Below are positions 1 through 10,300 of a stretch of DNA of 64,000 bases, in pieces. Under the pieces are notes generated by a model, which did no database searches, was not told where the DNA came from, and saw only the letters and a list, made by a program, of their open reading frames with translations. The stretch is from Panulirus ornatus (Eukaryota; Arthropoda; Malacostraca; Decapoda; Palinuridae): positions 33,639,343 to 33,703,342 of the forward strand of contig NC_092269.1 of NCBI RefSeq assembly GCF_036320965.1, written 5' to 3'. The position numbers and the translations under genes are program-made. Each line of letters begins with the position of its first letter. Positions within the stretch are counted from its first letter, which is position 1.

Positions 1-218
1 CCTCCTCCTCCTCCCCCCCCCTTCCTCCTCCTCCTCTTCCTCCTCCTCCTCCTCCTCCTCCTCCTCCTCCTCCTTCTCCTCCTCCTCCCCCTTCCTCCTC
101 CTCCTTCCCTTCCTCCTCCTCCCCCCTTCCTCCTCCTCCTCCTCCTCCTTCCCCCCCCTTCCTCCTACTCTTCCTCCTCCTCCTCCTCCTCCTCCTCCCT
201 TCCTCCTCCTCCTCCTCC
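1..218 (+). repeat. (CCT)n-like polypyrimidine tract
   Basis: The tract is almost pure C and T, in CCT/TCC triplets with C runs. It begins at the window edge, so its full length is unknown. It ends about 12 bases before a CAG acceptor-like site at 229-230 and could act as the pyrimidine tract of a splice acceptor. Confidence 0.9.
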
Positions 219-231
219 CGTGCCGTACAGA

Positions 232-438
232 ATGGTTGATACCTCACACCAACGCGTAATGTACACACCTCCGCCAGCACCAGAGCAGTGTGAAGGTATC
301 ATGTTAATTCCCGTAGAGTACCTACGTGCAGGTGAATCAGGAAGTAAACGTGTGCGATTCCTTTGCCCTGTCTGTCGTTTCTCTCAAGACTTTGGCCCCT
401 TATCACTGTGGGATGCCTTCCGTGATGTAGATATTTGA
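232..438 (+). CDS. Candidate small exon or hypothetical ORF, 68 codons
   Basis: A pyrimidine tract of over 200 bases and an acceptor-like TACAG (226-230) lead straight into an open frame whose first ATG is at 232 and whose TGA is at 436-438. The peptide is not low-complexity. It has a mixed composition, a proline-rich start (TPPPAP) and a CPVC pair near residue 51, which could bind metal but is only a single Cys pair. I do not recognise a family. No AATAAA follows closely. It could be the last exon of a gene entering from the left, or a chance open frame next to a repeat. Confidence 0.25.
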   Translation: MVDTSHQRVMYTPPPAPEQCEGIMLIPVEYLRAGESGSKRVRFLCPVCRFSQDFGPLSLWDAFRDVDI

Positions 439-644
439 CCCTCGGGTTTTTGAAAGGTTATTTCTGATTGTTTATCATAACATATACGTCTTGTTAATAC
501 TCGTGAAATGTATGAAGGTCGACATTGATATATTAAGCAGGATATTTCCAAGTATTTCTGCATCGTATGGTCAATATATTAGTAATTCTACGCTCAGTAC
601 TTAGCTTTGAATATTGTCTGAATATCCACATAAAATCCAGTACT

Positions 645-647
<3 letters not shown>
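439..647 (+). other. AT-rich unique DNA, no feature seen
   Basis: Ordinary AT-rich sequence with no open frame of note and no repeat. It ends at the (TC)n(AC)n tract. Confidence 0.5.
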
Positions 648-736
<89 letters not shown>

Positions 737-767
737 CAGTGAGTACCTAAATGAGGAACTTATGATT

Positions 768-801
<34 letters not shown>
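648..801 (+). repeat. (TC)n(AC)n compound microsatellite plus (GT)n
   Basis: (TC)n runs from 648 to 692 and passes directly into (AC)n to about 735. After 33 unique bases a (GT)n tract spans 769-801. The opposed AC and GT tracts could pair as an imperfect inverted repeat. Confidence 0.95.
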
Positions 802-804
<3 letters not shown>

Positions 805-1395
805 CATCATCTGCATTTCTCGCACACTGCCATTAGCGTTGGGACACGTCGTCTCTTACATTTCCTCTTAGTTCTGGACGCTCTGGTGATGGATCTTTAT
901 TTACTTCGGTCCTGAGTCCTTACGTCGAGCGCATTATACGTCTTACTCGCGTACATCCCAGATGGTCATTAATGTCCTAACTTCAACCAGACGTTGAGCA
1001 TTAAGTTGCTGCCTCGTTGGGCAACTTTGAAGATTCAGACAGCGTTGGAAGTCGCATTTGTTCCGCTGTCGATCGTTACTGAACGCCAGTAAACCCCCCC
1101 CTCAAGGAGCACCCCCTTCCCCCTCGAGGAGCACCCCCTCGAGGGGCATCTAGACGTGAAAACATCAAGTAATTTATCTCCAGTCTGACCACCGGGGTGG
1201 AGGGTGATCTGAGCAAGCATCGTGTAGTGTAGTGTGTGTGTGTGTGTGTGTGTGCGCGGGGTCAGTAATGGGTACTTGAGCGGGAGCCTCTTTGTCTTTC
1301 CCAGAGAGGTTTGGACAGGGAAGGGAAAGGCTGCTTTCCTGATACAGTTCGGGAGGGGATCATCTGCCGTTACCTGCCGCCTCTTTGTGCGTCCT
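802..1395 (+). other. Unique DNA with a C-rich patch, no gene recognised
   Basis: Mixed sequence with a short (TG)n run near 1231-1253. A triple 'CCCCCTCGAGGAGCA'-like patch at 1090-1150 is the only local repeat. No open frame looks like protein. Confidence 0.4.
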
Positions 1396-1399
1396 TTGG

Positions 1400-2160
1400 A
1401 AGGTGGGAGCAGCGGGAGGAGGTGCTCCTCCTCCTCCTCCTCCGCCCCGTGTCCACCACCTCACTCTTTTCCTTCACGACTTCCTCCATCTGTTCCCTCG
1501 TCGTGCCTTTGTTTCTCCAGCCACCTGTTCCTCTGCCTACTCCTGTTCCAGCACCTCCTGCGTCTTTCCCCGCCATCTGTTCTGCTGCTCCTCCTGTTCC
1601 AGCACTTCAACTCCCGCGTCTCTCCCGCGACCTGTTCCAGCGCATCCAGGGTCTCTTCAGGCCACCTGTTCCTCTACCCACCTGTTCCAGCGCCTCCTGT
1701 GTCTTTTGTTCCTGTGCTCCTGTTCCAGCACCTCTTGCGTCTCTCTCGCCACGTTCCTCTGCTCCTCCTGTTCCAGTACATCCTTGGTGTCTCCCGTCTC
1801 TTGTTCTCGTGTTCCTCCTGTTCCAGTACCTCCTGCGTCTCACCCCAGCCTCCTGTTCCAACGCCTCCTGCGTCTCTCCAGCCTCCTGTTCCCAGTGCTC
1901 CTTCTGTTCCCGTGCCTCCTCCTGTTCCCGTGCCTCCTCCTGTTCCCGTGCTCCTCCTGTTCCAGCGGCTCCTGCGTCTCTCCCACCACCTGTTCCCGTG
2001 CCCTGGTCGTCCAGCGCCTGGGGCGCGTGTCGTCACACCGGGCAGCAACTTGTTCTCCACCCCGTCCCATTTCCTCCTGCCATCCTTCATGTCCTTTTTG
2101 TATTGTCTTACCCCCAGGCAGGTGACCTGTCTTCATCCCCGCCGCTCCTCCCTCCCTCAC
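1400..2160 (+). repeat. Degenerate C/T-rich minisatellite (CCTGTTCCAGCACCTCCTGC-like)
   Basis: Irregular copies of CCTGTTCCAGCACCTCCTGC, spaced about 25-50 bases apart, recur across the segment. The plus strand is C/T-rich with few purines, so all plus frames lack stops for long stretches (up to 437 codons from 1234). The predicted peptides are just Pro/Ser/Cys/Leu runs following the repeat, so I do not call a protein here. Confidence 0.8.
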
Positions 2161-2407
2161 CTTAGGATCAGTCCTCCACCTCCTCCTCCTCTCCTGCCTG
2201 ATCATGACCGCATCCTGCCCTCTTCCAGGACCACAGACGTAACGTCTTCTGCCTTTGCCTACAATTTCTCGCTTCCCTCCTCCTCCTCCTGTGCTCAGAA
2301 ACCCTCCCCTGGAGTCCCTTCACCCAACACACCCCTCCCTCACAGAGTCTGTCTGTATGTGTGTGTCTGTCTGGCTGTGCCGCGGTCTTTGTGCTCACCT
2401 GAGGCAA

Positions 2408-2520
2408 GAGTTCGTGTTCCTCCTCCTCCTCCTCCTCACTCCTCCACCACCACCACCACCGCCGCCGCCCCGCCGCCCCACCCCTCCCTCCCTCCCTCCC
2501 TCCTGCATCCTCCTGGTCTG
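2408..2520 (+). repeat. (CCT)n/(CCA)n/(CCCT)n tract
   Basis: CCT triplets, then ACCACC and GCCGCC triplets, then CCCT tetramers. It sits just upstream of the putative promoter at 2593. Confidence 0.85.
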
Positions 2521-2592
2521 CCTGGCCAGCCAGACCAGAGGGCGTGAGGCAGGTACCAGCAGCAGCAGCAGCAGCAGGAGCGAGACAGTCAC

Positions 2593-2626
2593 TCAGTGTA
2601 CGTTCGGATGCGTCGGAGACAGGACG
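2593..2626 (+). promoter_or_regulatory. Putative arthropod core promoter: Inr + DPE
   Basis: TCAGTG at 2593-2598 matches five of six positions of the arthropod initiator consensus TCAKTY. Taking its A (2595) as +1, GGACG lies at 2622-2626, exactly +28 to +32, and matches the DPE consensus RGWYV. The spacing between Inr and DPE is strict in insects, so the match is better than either motif alone. No TATA box is visible, as expected for a DPE promoter. This is motif evidence only. Confidence 0.4.
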
Positions 2627-3182
2627 TTGGAACGCTCTCCTCCGCTGACGCTGAGAGAGGGAGAGAGCTGGGTCTCGTGGTGGCTAGCGCTTCTCGACTA
2701 CACCTGTGAACATCTCGGGAGTGTTGTGGTGTATAGTGCGTGACCCCCGTGTGGTGACCTCAAGCCACGGTCACTAGCCCTGAGGCTGGGGGAGGAGAAT
2801 TTCGTAAAGTGATTCTAGTAAACAGGATATTGAAGTGAACCTCCCCATTTTGGAAAAAAAAAAAAGAGAGAGAGAAAATAAGATTCCCCCTCCGATGACT
2901 GACTGCGCCCTCCGTTACCAACGCCCCCTGCGGTATAGTTCGACCACTTGTCGTCGTATTCAGAGATGTGAGAAGGCGAGAGGGATCGTGAGTTAGGTGT
3001 AGAAACATAAAGAAGTAACCGAGTGTGGGTTGTCCATGTATAATTTCCTCCTCCGCCGACCGTAAGAGATCAACCAACCACCCTCCCCCTCTCTTCTTCC
3101 CTCCCTCCCCCTCAAAACCCTGTTGCTGCTTGCCTCAACAAACATCGCGTCGACTGCCACGAGGTCTTCCTGCCCCCCCCCG
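2595..3182 (+). other. Possible non-coding first exon ending at a GTAAGT donor
   Basis: From the putative +1 at 2595 the sequence runs to CG|GTAAGT, with the donor GT at 3183-3184. It holds a short upstream open frame (ATG at 2895, 33 codons) and no long coding frame, which would suit a 5' UTR exon. The next same-strand segment with real coding character is the FERM-like exon at 40847. The link between them is inference. Confidence 0.3.
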
Positions 3183-3387
3183 GTAAGTGTTGTGTTGTCC
3201 GTGAAGTGTTGTGAGTGTTGTGTTGTGTTGCCTCTCACCTGTGCGGAGCCAGCCCCCCACCTGGAGGGGGAGGAGGTGACCTGGCGTGCGTGCGTGCGTG
3301 CGTGCGTGCGCGGTGATGCTGGTGAGGTTGGCGTGGTGTTTCCTGGTGTGGGTGATCATGATGCCGGGTGATGCTCGCTTTGGTGCT

Positions 3388-4345
3388 GGTGCTTGTTAGC
3401 AGTGGGGATTGTGGTGGTGCTTGTTAACAGTGGGGATTGTGGTGGTGCTTGTTAGCAGTGGGGATTGTGGTGGTGCTTGTTAGCAGTGGGGATTGTGGTG
3501 GTGCTTGTTAGCAGTGGGGATTGTGGTGGTGCTTGTTAGCAGTGGGGATTGTGGTGGTGCTTGTTAACAGTGGGGATTGTGGTGGTGCTTGTTAGCAGTG
3601 GGGATTGTGGTGGTGCTTGTTAGCAGTGGGGATTGTGGTGGTGCTTGTTAGCAGTGGGGATTGTGGTGGTGCTTGTTAGCAGTGGGGATTGTGGTGGTGG
3701 GGCCTGTTAGCAGTGGGGATTGTGGTGGTGCTTGTTAGCAGTGGGGATTGTGGTGGTGCTTGTTAACAGTGGGGATTGTGGTGGTGCTTGTTAGCAGTGG
3801 GGATTGTGGTGGTGGGGCCTGTTAGCAGTGGGGATTGTGGTGGTGCTTGTTAGCAGTGGGGATTGTGGTGGTGCTTGTTAACAGTGGGGATTGTGGTGGT
3901 GGTGTTGGGGCTTGTTAGCAGTGGGGATTGTGGTGGTGCTTGTTAACAGTGGTGTTGTTGGTGGTGGTGGTGGGGCTTGTTAGCAGTGGGGATTGTGGTG
4001 GTGCTTGTTAGCAGTGGGGATTGTGGTGGTGCTTGTTAACAGTGGGGATTGTGGTGGTGGTGTTGGGGCTTGTTAGCAGTGGGGATTGTGGTGGTGCTTG
4101 TTAGCAGTGGGGATTGTGGTGGTGCTTGTTAACAGTGGGGATTGTGGTGGTGCTTGTTAGCAGTGGGGATTGTGGTGGTGCTTGTTAGCAGTGGGGATTG
4201 GTGGTGGTGCTTGTTAGCTTGGTGGTGGTGCTCGTTAGCGGTGGGGATTGTGGTGGTGCTTGTTAGCTTGGTGGTGGTGCTCGTTAGCAGTGGGGATTGT
4301 GGTGGTGCTTGGTAGCAGTAGGGATTGTGGTGGTGCGTTAGTAGT
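3388..4345 (+). repeat. 28-bp minisatellite, about 33 copies
   Basis: The unit reads TTGTTAGCAGTGGGGATTGT followed by GGTGGTGC (28 bp). Many copies are identical; variants carry TTAACA instead of TTAGCA or an inserted GGTGGGGCC. The plus strand has very little C, a strong strand asymmetry. Copy identity falls towards the right end (after 4200). Confidence 0.97.
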
Positions 4346-4454
4346 GGTGTTTGGTAGTGGTGCTTGTTAGCAGTGGTGATTGGTGGTGGTGCTTGTTAAC
4401 AGTGGTGCTAGTGCTTGTAGCAGTAGTGTCGGTGGTAGTGCCGCTTGTAGCAGT

Positions 4455-4640
4455 GGGAGTGCCCGGTGCGGTTGATGCTCGCGGCAGTGGTGGTAGTGCT
4501 CGTCGCGGCAGTGGTGGTAGTGTTCGCTCGCGGCAGTGGTGGTGGTAGTGCTCGCGGCAGTGGTGGTAGTGCTCGCGGCAGTGGTGGTAGTGCTCGTCGC
4601 GGCAGTGGTGGTAGTGGTGCTCGCGGCAGTGGTGGTCGCC
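4455..4640 (+). repeat. 18-21-bp GCTCGCGGCAGTGGTGGTA minisatellite
   Basis: Six to eight copies of a unit built on GCTCGCGGCAGTGGTGGTA. It appears to continue the TGGTGG character of the 28-bp array to its left, but with a CpG-containing GCTCGCGG core. Confidence 0.9.
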
Positions 4641-4753
4641 TCCTTAGTCTGCCTGCACCTGCTGTTGATGTGGGCCGTCAGGTGTTCGTGTGGTGCTTGT
4701 ACTGCTTGTGAGCTCCGTCGTGTGTTGCTTCGTGTTGCCTCCGTGTGTTCCTT

Positions 4754-4756
<3 letters not shown>

Positions 4757-4800
<44 letters not shown>
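4757..4800 (+). repeat. (GT)n microsatellite
   Basis: Uninterrupted GT dinucleotides. Confidence 0.97.
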
Positions 4801-4802
<2 letters not shown>

Positions 4803-5304
4803 AAGAGATAACAGAGGATTCCTTGTTTATTTGTTTGTTTGTTTGTCAACACGTCTTTTGTTAGATTCTCCTTAACGTGCGTCGATTCCTTGAATGTCCC
4901 CGACCCGTGTTGATCATATCCTCCGTGGTGTAATGTGATCCCATGAGCGAGGGTCTCGAGGCCTCTCTCTCTCTCTCTATTTTATCCGTGCGTCTGAATC
5001 TACTCGTCGGGTAAGGTTAATTACATGTCTCATCTGTATGATAATTCAACCCCCTCCCCCGGTGCACCACACGTGCTCCGTAGGCGCCCTTTTCGCGGGG
5101 GGTGTGTGGTCGTGGTGTCTTCACTGATAAGAGAGATTAAGATGTGGACTGATAAGGAAAAAAGAAAAAGAAGTCTTCAACTGGGACTTCCTTCCTCTCC
5201 CTTCCCCGAGTCATCGGAGGAGGCGTTCAGTTCGAGGGATCCAAGTCGATCTAGAACACACCGCCCTCCCCTTCACCCCCCTTCCTCCTTCCAGTCGTGG
5301 CTGT

Positions 5305-5305
<1 letters not shown>
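4801..5305 (+). other. Mostly unique DNA, no gene recognised
   Basis: Contains TTTG repeats near 4828-4848, a short CT run (4964-4978) and a 93-codon open frame from 5025 with no recognisable motif. I see no splice-site pair that would make it an exon. Confidence 0.4.
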
Positions 5306-5400
<95 letters not shown>

Positions 5401-5505
5401 CCTCCATGGCTGGCTCTGGATCGAGAGACGGGACGCAAGCTACCCATTCCCTCGTGCCAGTGGCGCTGCTCGGCCTGGGTAGCGTTGCACACGGGGGGTG
5501 TGTGG

Positions 5506-5546
<41 letters not shown>
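5306..5546 (+). repeat. (CT)n and (GA)n microsatellites as an inverted pair
   Basis: (CT)n from about 5306 to 5398 and (GA)n at 5509-5546, separated by about 110 unique bases. The two tracts are reverse complements and could form a hairpin. Confidence 0.93.
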
Positions 5547-5548
<2 letters not shown>

Positions 5549-5829
5549 TTGCCACCATCCTCCCCCCCTTTCCCCCCCCCCCTTCCTTTAAAGGAAAAAA
5601 AGCTCCTCCTGTGTAAAATGTAATCTCAAAGGAGTGTAAATACAAAGGAGAGTGTGTAAACCCTCCGCATAGTGTACTAACACGGGACAGTTAACCCCCC
5701 CCCCCCCGTGCACAAAAGAGTCCACACAGTTAGATACCGAGATGAGGTGGAGGCAGTGAGGTGTGGAAGGTGGAGTGTGAGTGGGTATGGAACGAGTGGA
5801 AGGAATGGACGGATAAGTTCCGTGGTCCC

Positions 5830-5847
5830 GTGTGTGTGTGTGTCTGT

Positions 5848-5881
<34 letters not shown>
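5830..5881 (+). repeat. (GT)n microsatellite
   Basis: GT dinucleotides with two GTCTGTGT interruptions. Confidence 0.95.
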
Positions 5882-5883
<2 letters not shown>

Positions 5884-5986
5884 TATTGGCAGCATTGTTA
5901 ACATAAAGATCAGTGTGCCAGCTGTGTATACAAGTCTGTATGTACGTGGAATTTAAATTGGTTAAAACCTGTTTAAGCATACATGC

Positions 5987-6345
<359 letters not shown>

Positions 6346-6484
6346 ATTATTTATACACTGGCCATGATTCATCCACGGGAACACCAGAATGTAAGGCAAG
6401 GCAGTCAGCCCCCACCCAACCCAGGTGCTCATCGCAACGGGATGGATCAGTCAATGACGAATGGGTACGTGGCATAGGCTGGTG

Positions 6485-6485
6485 T

Positions 6486-6533
<48 letters not shown>

Positions 6534-6575
6534 ACGCATAGGAATAGACTTGATACATATACAAGGTTAGAGAAC

Positions 6576-6637
<62 letters not shown>
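6485..6637 (+). repeat. (GT)n then (AC)n inverted microsatellite pair
   Basis: (GT)n at 6487-6529 and (AC)n at 6580-6637, separated by about 50 bases. They are mutual reverse complements. Confidence 0.95.
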
Positions 6638-6640
<3 letters not shown>

Positions 6641-6824
6641 CCAGAGATAAGGAGGCCAAGTGTCTGTCTGCTGGCGAATACTCGAAGTGTCTTCCAGTTT
6701 ATTTTAATGTGGAGATTCTAAAGACGCAGGCCAGCTCCTCAACACTGTGAAGACAGTGTGGGAATACGCGCTTCTGAGGCTCGGCCACGGCGCCTTAGAG
6801 AGGGAAAGTGCGCCAGGGTGTGAC

Positions 6825-7055
6825 AACGAAGGTGTTGACAGGAATATTTGAGTACTTCTGCAGGAGAAGAAGGCTGGCTGGAGGAGACCTTGTATGTGCC
6901 TACAGCAGAGAGAGAGGGGAGGAGTGAGAGGAAGGGCGAACGAAGGTGATGACATGAATATGTGAGTACTTCTGCAGGAGAAGAAGGCTAGCTGGAGGAG
7001 ACCTTGTATGCGCCTACAGCAGAGAGGGAGGGGAGGAGTGAGAGGAAGGGCGAAC
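6825..7055 (+). repeat. 114-bp direct tandem duplication
   Basis: CGAAGGTG at 6827 recurs at 6941, and the following sequence (AGTACTTCTGCAGGAGAAGA and onward) is repeated with few differences. There are two copies. Confidence 0.9.
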
Positions 7056-7076
7056 TGAGAACAACTGTTCAGATTT

Positions 7077-7530
7077 GAACAGCTAAATTGATGACCCCTA
7101 GACAGTTGATAGGTCATCGGAAGATACGAGGTTTGTGAACAGCCAAATTGATGACCCCTAGACAGTTGATAGGTCATCGGAAGATACGAGGTTTGTGAAC
7201 AGCCAAATTGATGACCCTAGGCAATTAATATGATGACCCAGGCAGTTAATAGGTCTAAAGAATATATGAGGATTGAACAGCCAAGTTGATGACCCAGGTA
7301 ATTAATAGGTTTATACAAGATATGAGGATTGAACAGCGAAATTGATGACCCTAGGCAATTAATAGGTTTACAGAAGATATGTGGATTGAACAGCCAAATT
7401 GATGACCCAGGTAATTAATAGGTTTATACAAGATATGAGGATTGAACAGCGAAATTGATGACCCTAGACAGTTGATAGGTCATCAGAAGATACGAGGATT
7501 GAACAGCCAAATTGATGACCCAGTCAATGG
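7077..7530 (+). repeat. Tandem array of about 55-60 bp, 8 copies
   Basis: Units start at GAACAGCCAAATTGATGACC. The first three copies (7077, 7137, 7197) have a 60-bp period; later copies are shorter and more diverged. They share 'TTGATGACCC' and an 'AATTAATAGGT' or 'GTTGATAGGT' half. Confidence 0.92.
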
Positions 7531-7727
7531 AAAGGTCTTGAAATTATTGATGTAGATAACTGCTTCTGTAGTGCTGTATGAGTGGTGGTTGGACAGATAA
7601 GACTTAATGAAAGGATGATATCATTGCTGATGTTATACGCCAGTTTGAAAGGTTGTATGATGGGAGAGATGATGTTCAGGAGATGGGTGAGGCAACGAGT
7701 GTAAGACTCTCCATACAGCGGAAATAG

Positions 7728-7801
<74 letters not shown>

Positions 7802-7845
7802 TCACTCACTCACTCACACACACACACATCCACACACACACTAAC
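7728..7845 (+). repeat. (AC)n with (ACTC)n interruption
   Basis: A long AC tract, then CTCA tetramers at 7796-7815, then AC again. Confidence 0.95.
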
Positions 7846-8201
7846 TTAGATGTAATGATAGAGATATCGCACGATATTGGCGTACAAGAGGCTGCGATAT
7901 ATAAATCAGATGTTTGGCGTATGAACCACAAGTGTGAACGGAAATTATATCACGGTTCTGGATTGACGATAAGAATTGTGACAATGGTAAGCCAGGCTCA
8001 GGCCTCAGTGCAGACGTGTGCGTGGGTATATGTGACTTTACAGAAGCAGTGGTGCGAGTGCTTAACACACATACACAGACACACACACACACTCACACAT
8101 ACACAATAACAACATTGAAGGTTAAAAGAGGTGGTTGTTCTTGTTTTATGTTTTTATTTTCTCTGTTATATAGTTGTTGTTTAAAAGATTAACTGCAGTG
8201 G

Positions 8202-8341
<140 letters not shown>

Positions 8342-8522
8342 GGCCATCAGAGATATCTCGCTGTATAAATTAGAATTTAATTTGAATCGATAGATAGAGT
8401 CGAGGGCGAACCTCAGCCGCTCGAAATCTTGAAGTGCGACCATGATCGAATGGATGAATAGGATATACTGCCATCCCAGAGAGTATATACACCCGCCCAC
8501 CCCCACGCTGTATGTTGAATGG

Positions 8523-8537
8523 TGGGGGTGTGTGTGT

Positions 8538-8591
<54 letters not shown>

Positions 8592-8685
8592 GGGCGTCGT
8601 TACGAATGTGTGAATGTTGTGGGGGGGAGGGGTGTAAGATGTGTAACCCGAGTGGCAGATGGTGTGATGTTTGCTGGTACCAGCT

Positions 8686-8732
<47 letters not shown>
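8523..8732 (+). repeat. Two (GT)n tracts
   Basis: GT tracts at 8523-8587 and 8687-8732, separated by about 100 bases of G-rich sequence. Confidence 0.95.
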
Positions 8733-8734
<2 letters not shown>

Positions 8735-8766
8735 GTGGTTCTTTTTATTGTTTTTTCTACGTTTAT

Positions 8767-8834
8767 GTGTATCTGTTGCGTTGGTTTATGTCGTTTTAAT
8801 GTGCCTCTGTGTTGTGTGTATATGCTTTGTGTGT
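8767..8834 (+). repeat. Direct repeat, left copy
   Basis: About 67 bases starting GTGTATCTGTTGCGTTGGTT are repeated at 9203-9269 with one visible mismatch (GCCTC against GCTTC). The copies are 436 bases apart and enclose a (GA)n tract. It may be an end of an undefined dispersed element. Confidence 0.8.
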
Positions 8835-8903
8835 GTGTGTGTGTGTGTGTCTGTGTGTCTGTGTGTGTCTGTGTAGATTTGTGCATTCATGTGTCTTTGT
8901 AAG

Positions 8904-8908
<5 letters not shown>

Positions 8909-8983
<75 letters not shown>
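8909..8983 (+). repeat. (GA)n microsatellite
   Basis: Uninterrupted GA dinucleotides. Confidence 0.97.
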
Positions 8984-8985
<2 letters not shown>

Positions 8986-9202
8986 GCCAGCGAGTGAATC
9001 TCTTTGAAGTGTGTATGACGTTAAGGGGAAATTATGATGGATCCGATGTGTGCGAGATGAGGCGAGGTTACTCTGTCGGCAGTACAAGGGGCCAGAGCTA
9101 ATACTGCTTGGGTCAAATGATACGTTTCCATCTATTACGGGTGATGGCATATGACCCCTTAGATTAGTATATCATCCTCGGTGTGATTTGATTTCTCCTG
9201 GT

Positions 9203-9269
9203 GTGTATCTGTTGCGTTGGTTTATGTCGTTTTAATGTGCTTCTGTGTTGTGTGTATATGCTTTGTGTA
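9203..9269 (+). repeat. Direct repeat, right copy, abutting (TA)n
   Basis: Second copy of the 8767 unit. It runs directly into the (TA)n tract that precedes the LINE fragment at 9347. Confidence 0.8.

Positions 9270-9272
<3 letters not shown>

Positions 9273-9346
<74 letters not shown>
9273..9346 (+). repeat. (TA)n at the 5' junction of the first LINE copy
   Basis: A pure TA tract ending exactly where recognisable LINE coding sequence begins. Confidence 0.97.
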
Positions 9347-9349
<3 letters not shown>

Positions 9350-9568
9350 TTGAAATGGTTTGGGCACATGGAGAGAATGAGTGAGGAGAGATTGACCAAG
9401 AGGATATATGTGTCGGAGGTGGAGGGAACGAGGAGAAGAGGGAGACCAAATTGGAGGTGGAAAGATGGAGTGAAAAAGATTTTGTGTGATCGGGGCCTGA
9501 ACATGCAGGAGGGTGAAAGGAGGGCAAGAAATAGAGTGAATTGGAGTCATGTGGTATACAGGGGTTGA
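9347..9568 (+). pseudogene. C-terminal end of a non-LTR retrotransposon ORF, 5'-truncated
   Basis: The frame encodes the last 73 residues of the same protein as the minus-strand copy at 31996-33303. It starts at VLKWFGHMERMSEERLTKRI and includes the basic GRPNWRWKDGVKK stretch, ending VVYRG-stop at 9566-9568. The GHxxRM...GRPxxRWxD pattern is typical of the region after the thumb in many non-LTR reverse transcriptases. No RT catalytic motifs remain. The copy starts abruptly at a (TA)n tract, as expected for incomplete reverse transcription. It is one of three copies here. Confidence 0.85.
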
Positions 9569-9753
9569 CGTGCTGTCAGTGGATTGAAGCAAGGCATGTG
9601 AAGCGTCTGGGGTAAACCATGGAAAGCTGTGTAGGTATGTATATTTGCGTGTGTGGACGTGTGCATGTACATGTGTATGGGGGGGGGGGGTTGGGCCATT
9701 TCTTTCGTCTGTTTCCTTGCGCTACCTCGCAAACGCGGGAGACAGCGACAAAG

Positions 9754-9785
<32 letters not shown>
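9347..9785 (+). mobile_element. Non-LTR retrotransposon copy 1 (3' end with poly-A)
   Basis: ORF end (9347-9568), then a 3' UTR of about 190 bases ending CGAAAC-type CpG-rich sequence (CGCTACCTCGCAAACGCGGG) and an A run to 9785. The same 3' UTR occurs at 31799-31995 (reversed) and 54643-54840. A G-run and a CATGTGTATG patch are shared by all copies. (TA)n follows the A run. Confidence 0.88.

Positions 9786-9820
<35 letters not shown>
9786..9820 (+). repeat. (TA)n between LINE poly-A and foldback element
   Basis: The TA tract directly follows the poly-A tail of LINE copy 1. The same order occurs at 54841-54905. Confidence 0.95.
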
Positions 9821-9821
<1 letters not shown>

Positions 9822-9942
9822 TATGAGTCCACGGGGAAATGAAACACACAATAAGTTCCCAAGTGCACTTTCGTGTAATAATCACATCATCAGGGTAGAT
9901 ACAAGAAAGACATATAACAGTCAGTTGATATACAACAAAGAG
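9821..9942 (+). mobile_element. Foldback element FB1, left arm and part of the loop
   Basis: Starts TATGAGTCCACGGGGAAATG and continues through AAGTTCCCAAGTGCACTTTC and GTGTAATAATCACATCATCA into a loop beginning ATACAAGAAAG...CAGTCAGTTGATATACA. It matches the left part of FB3 (54907) and the reversed arm of FB2 (13568). The right arm is missing. Confidence 0.75.
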
Positions 9943-10075
9943 ATGTTGCTCTGATGAGAGCTGACTCTTTGGTGAAGTAAGAATGTAAACTCATGATATA
10001 TGTACCATCTCGTGTCCTTTGTATTCACAAGATGAAAGCACATGTGAAAATACTTACATTTTAAGTATGAGTCGG

Positions 10076-10300
10076 ATCCACTTACGTTCGTCGTGTGTGA
10101 GGCCCAGCAAGCAAGGAAAGTATAAGTGCCGGGTCCACTTCAGTTCGTCGTGTGTGAGGCCCAGCAAGCAAGGAAAGTATAAGTGCCGGGTCCACTTCAT
10201 TTCGTAGTGTGTAAGGCCCAGCAAGCAAGGAAAGTATAAGTGCCGGGTCCACTTCAGTTCGTCGTGTGTGAGGCTCAGCAAGCAAGGAAGGGAAGTTATA
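10076..10300 (+). repeat. 57-bp minisatellite, 4 copies
   Basis: TTCGTCGTG starts recur at 10087, 10144, 10201 (as TTCGTAGTG) and 10258, an exact 57-bp step. The period is divisible by three, so frames stay open on both strands (19-residue repeats on the minus strand). This gives spurious ORFs at 10019-10207 and 10054-10314. Confidence 0.93.

Noticed and set aside
1234..2547. 437-codon Pro/Ser-rich frame
   Set aside because: The C/T-rich minisatellite makes stops rare in all plus frames, and the overlapping frames are equally open.
8413..8902. Cys-Val and His-Thr repeat frames, here and at other (GT)n/(AC)n tracts
   Set aside because: They come from dinucleotide repeats; no coding evidence.
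9245..9568. Complete 107-codon gene starting in or before (TA)n
   Set aside because: The N-terminal part is microsatellite translation; only the last 73 residues are LINE sequence.
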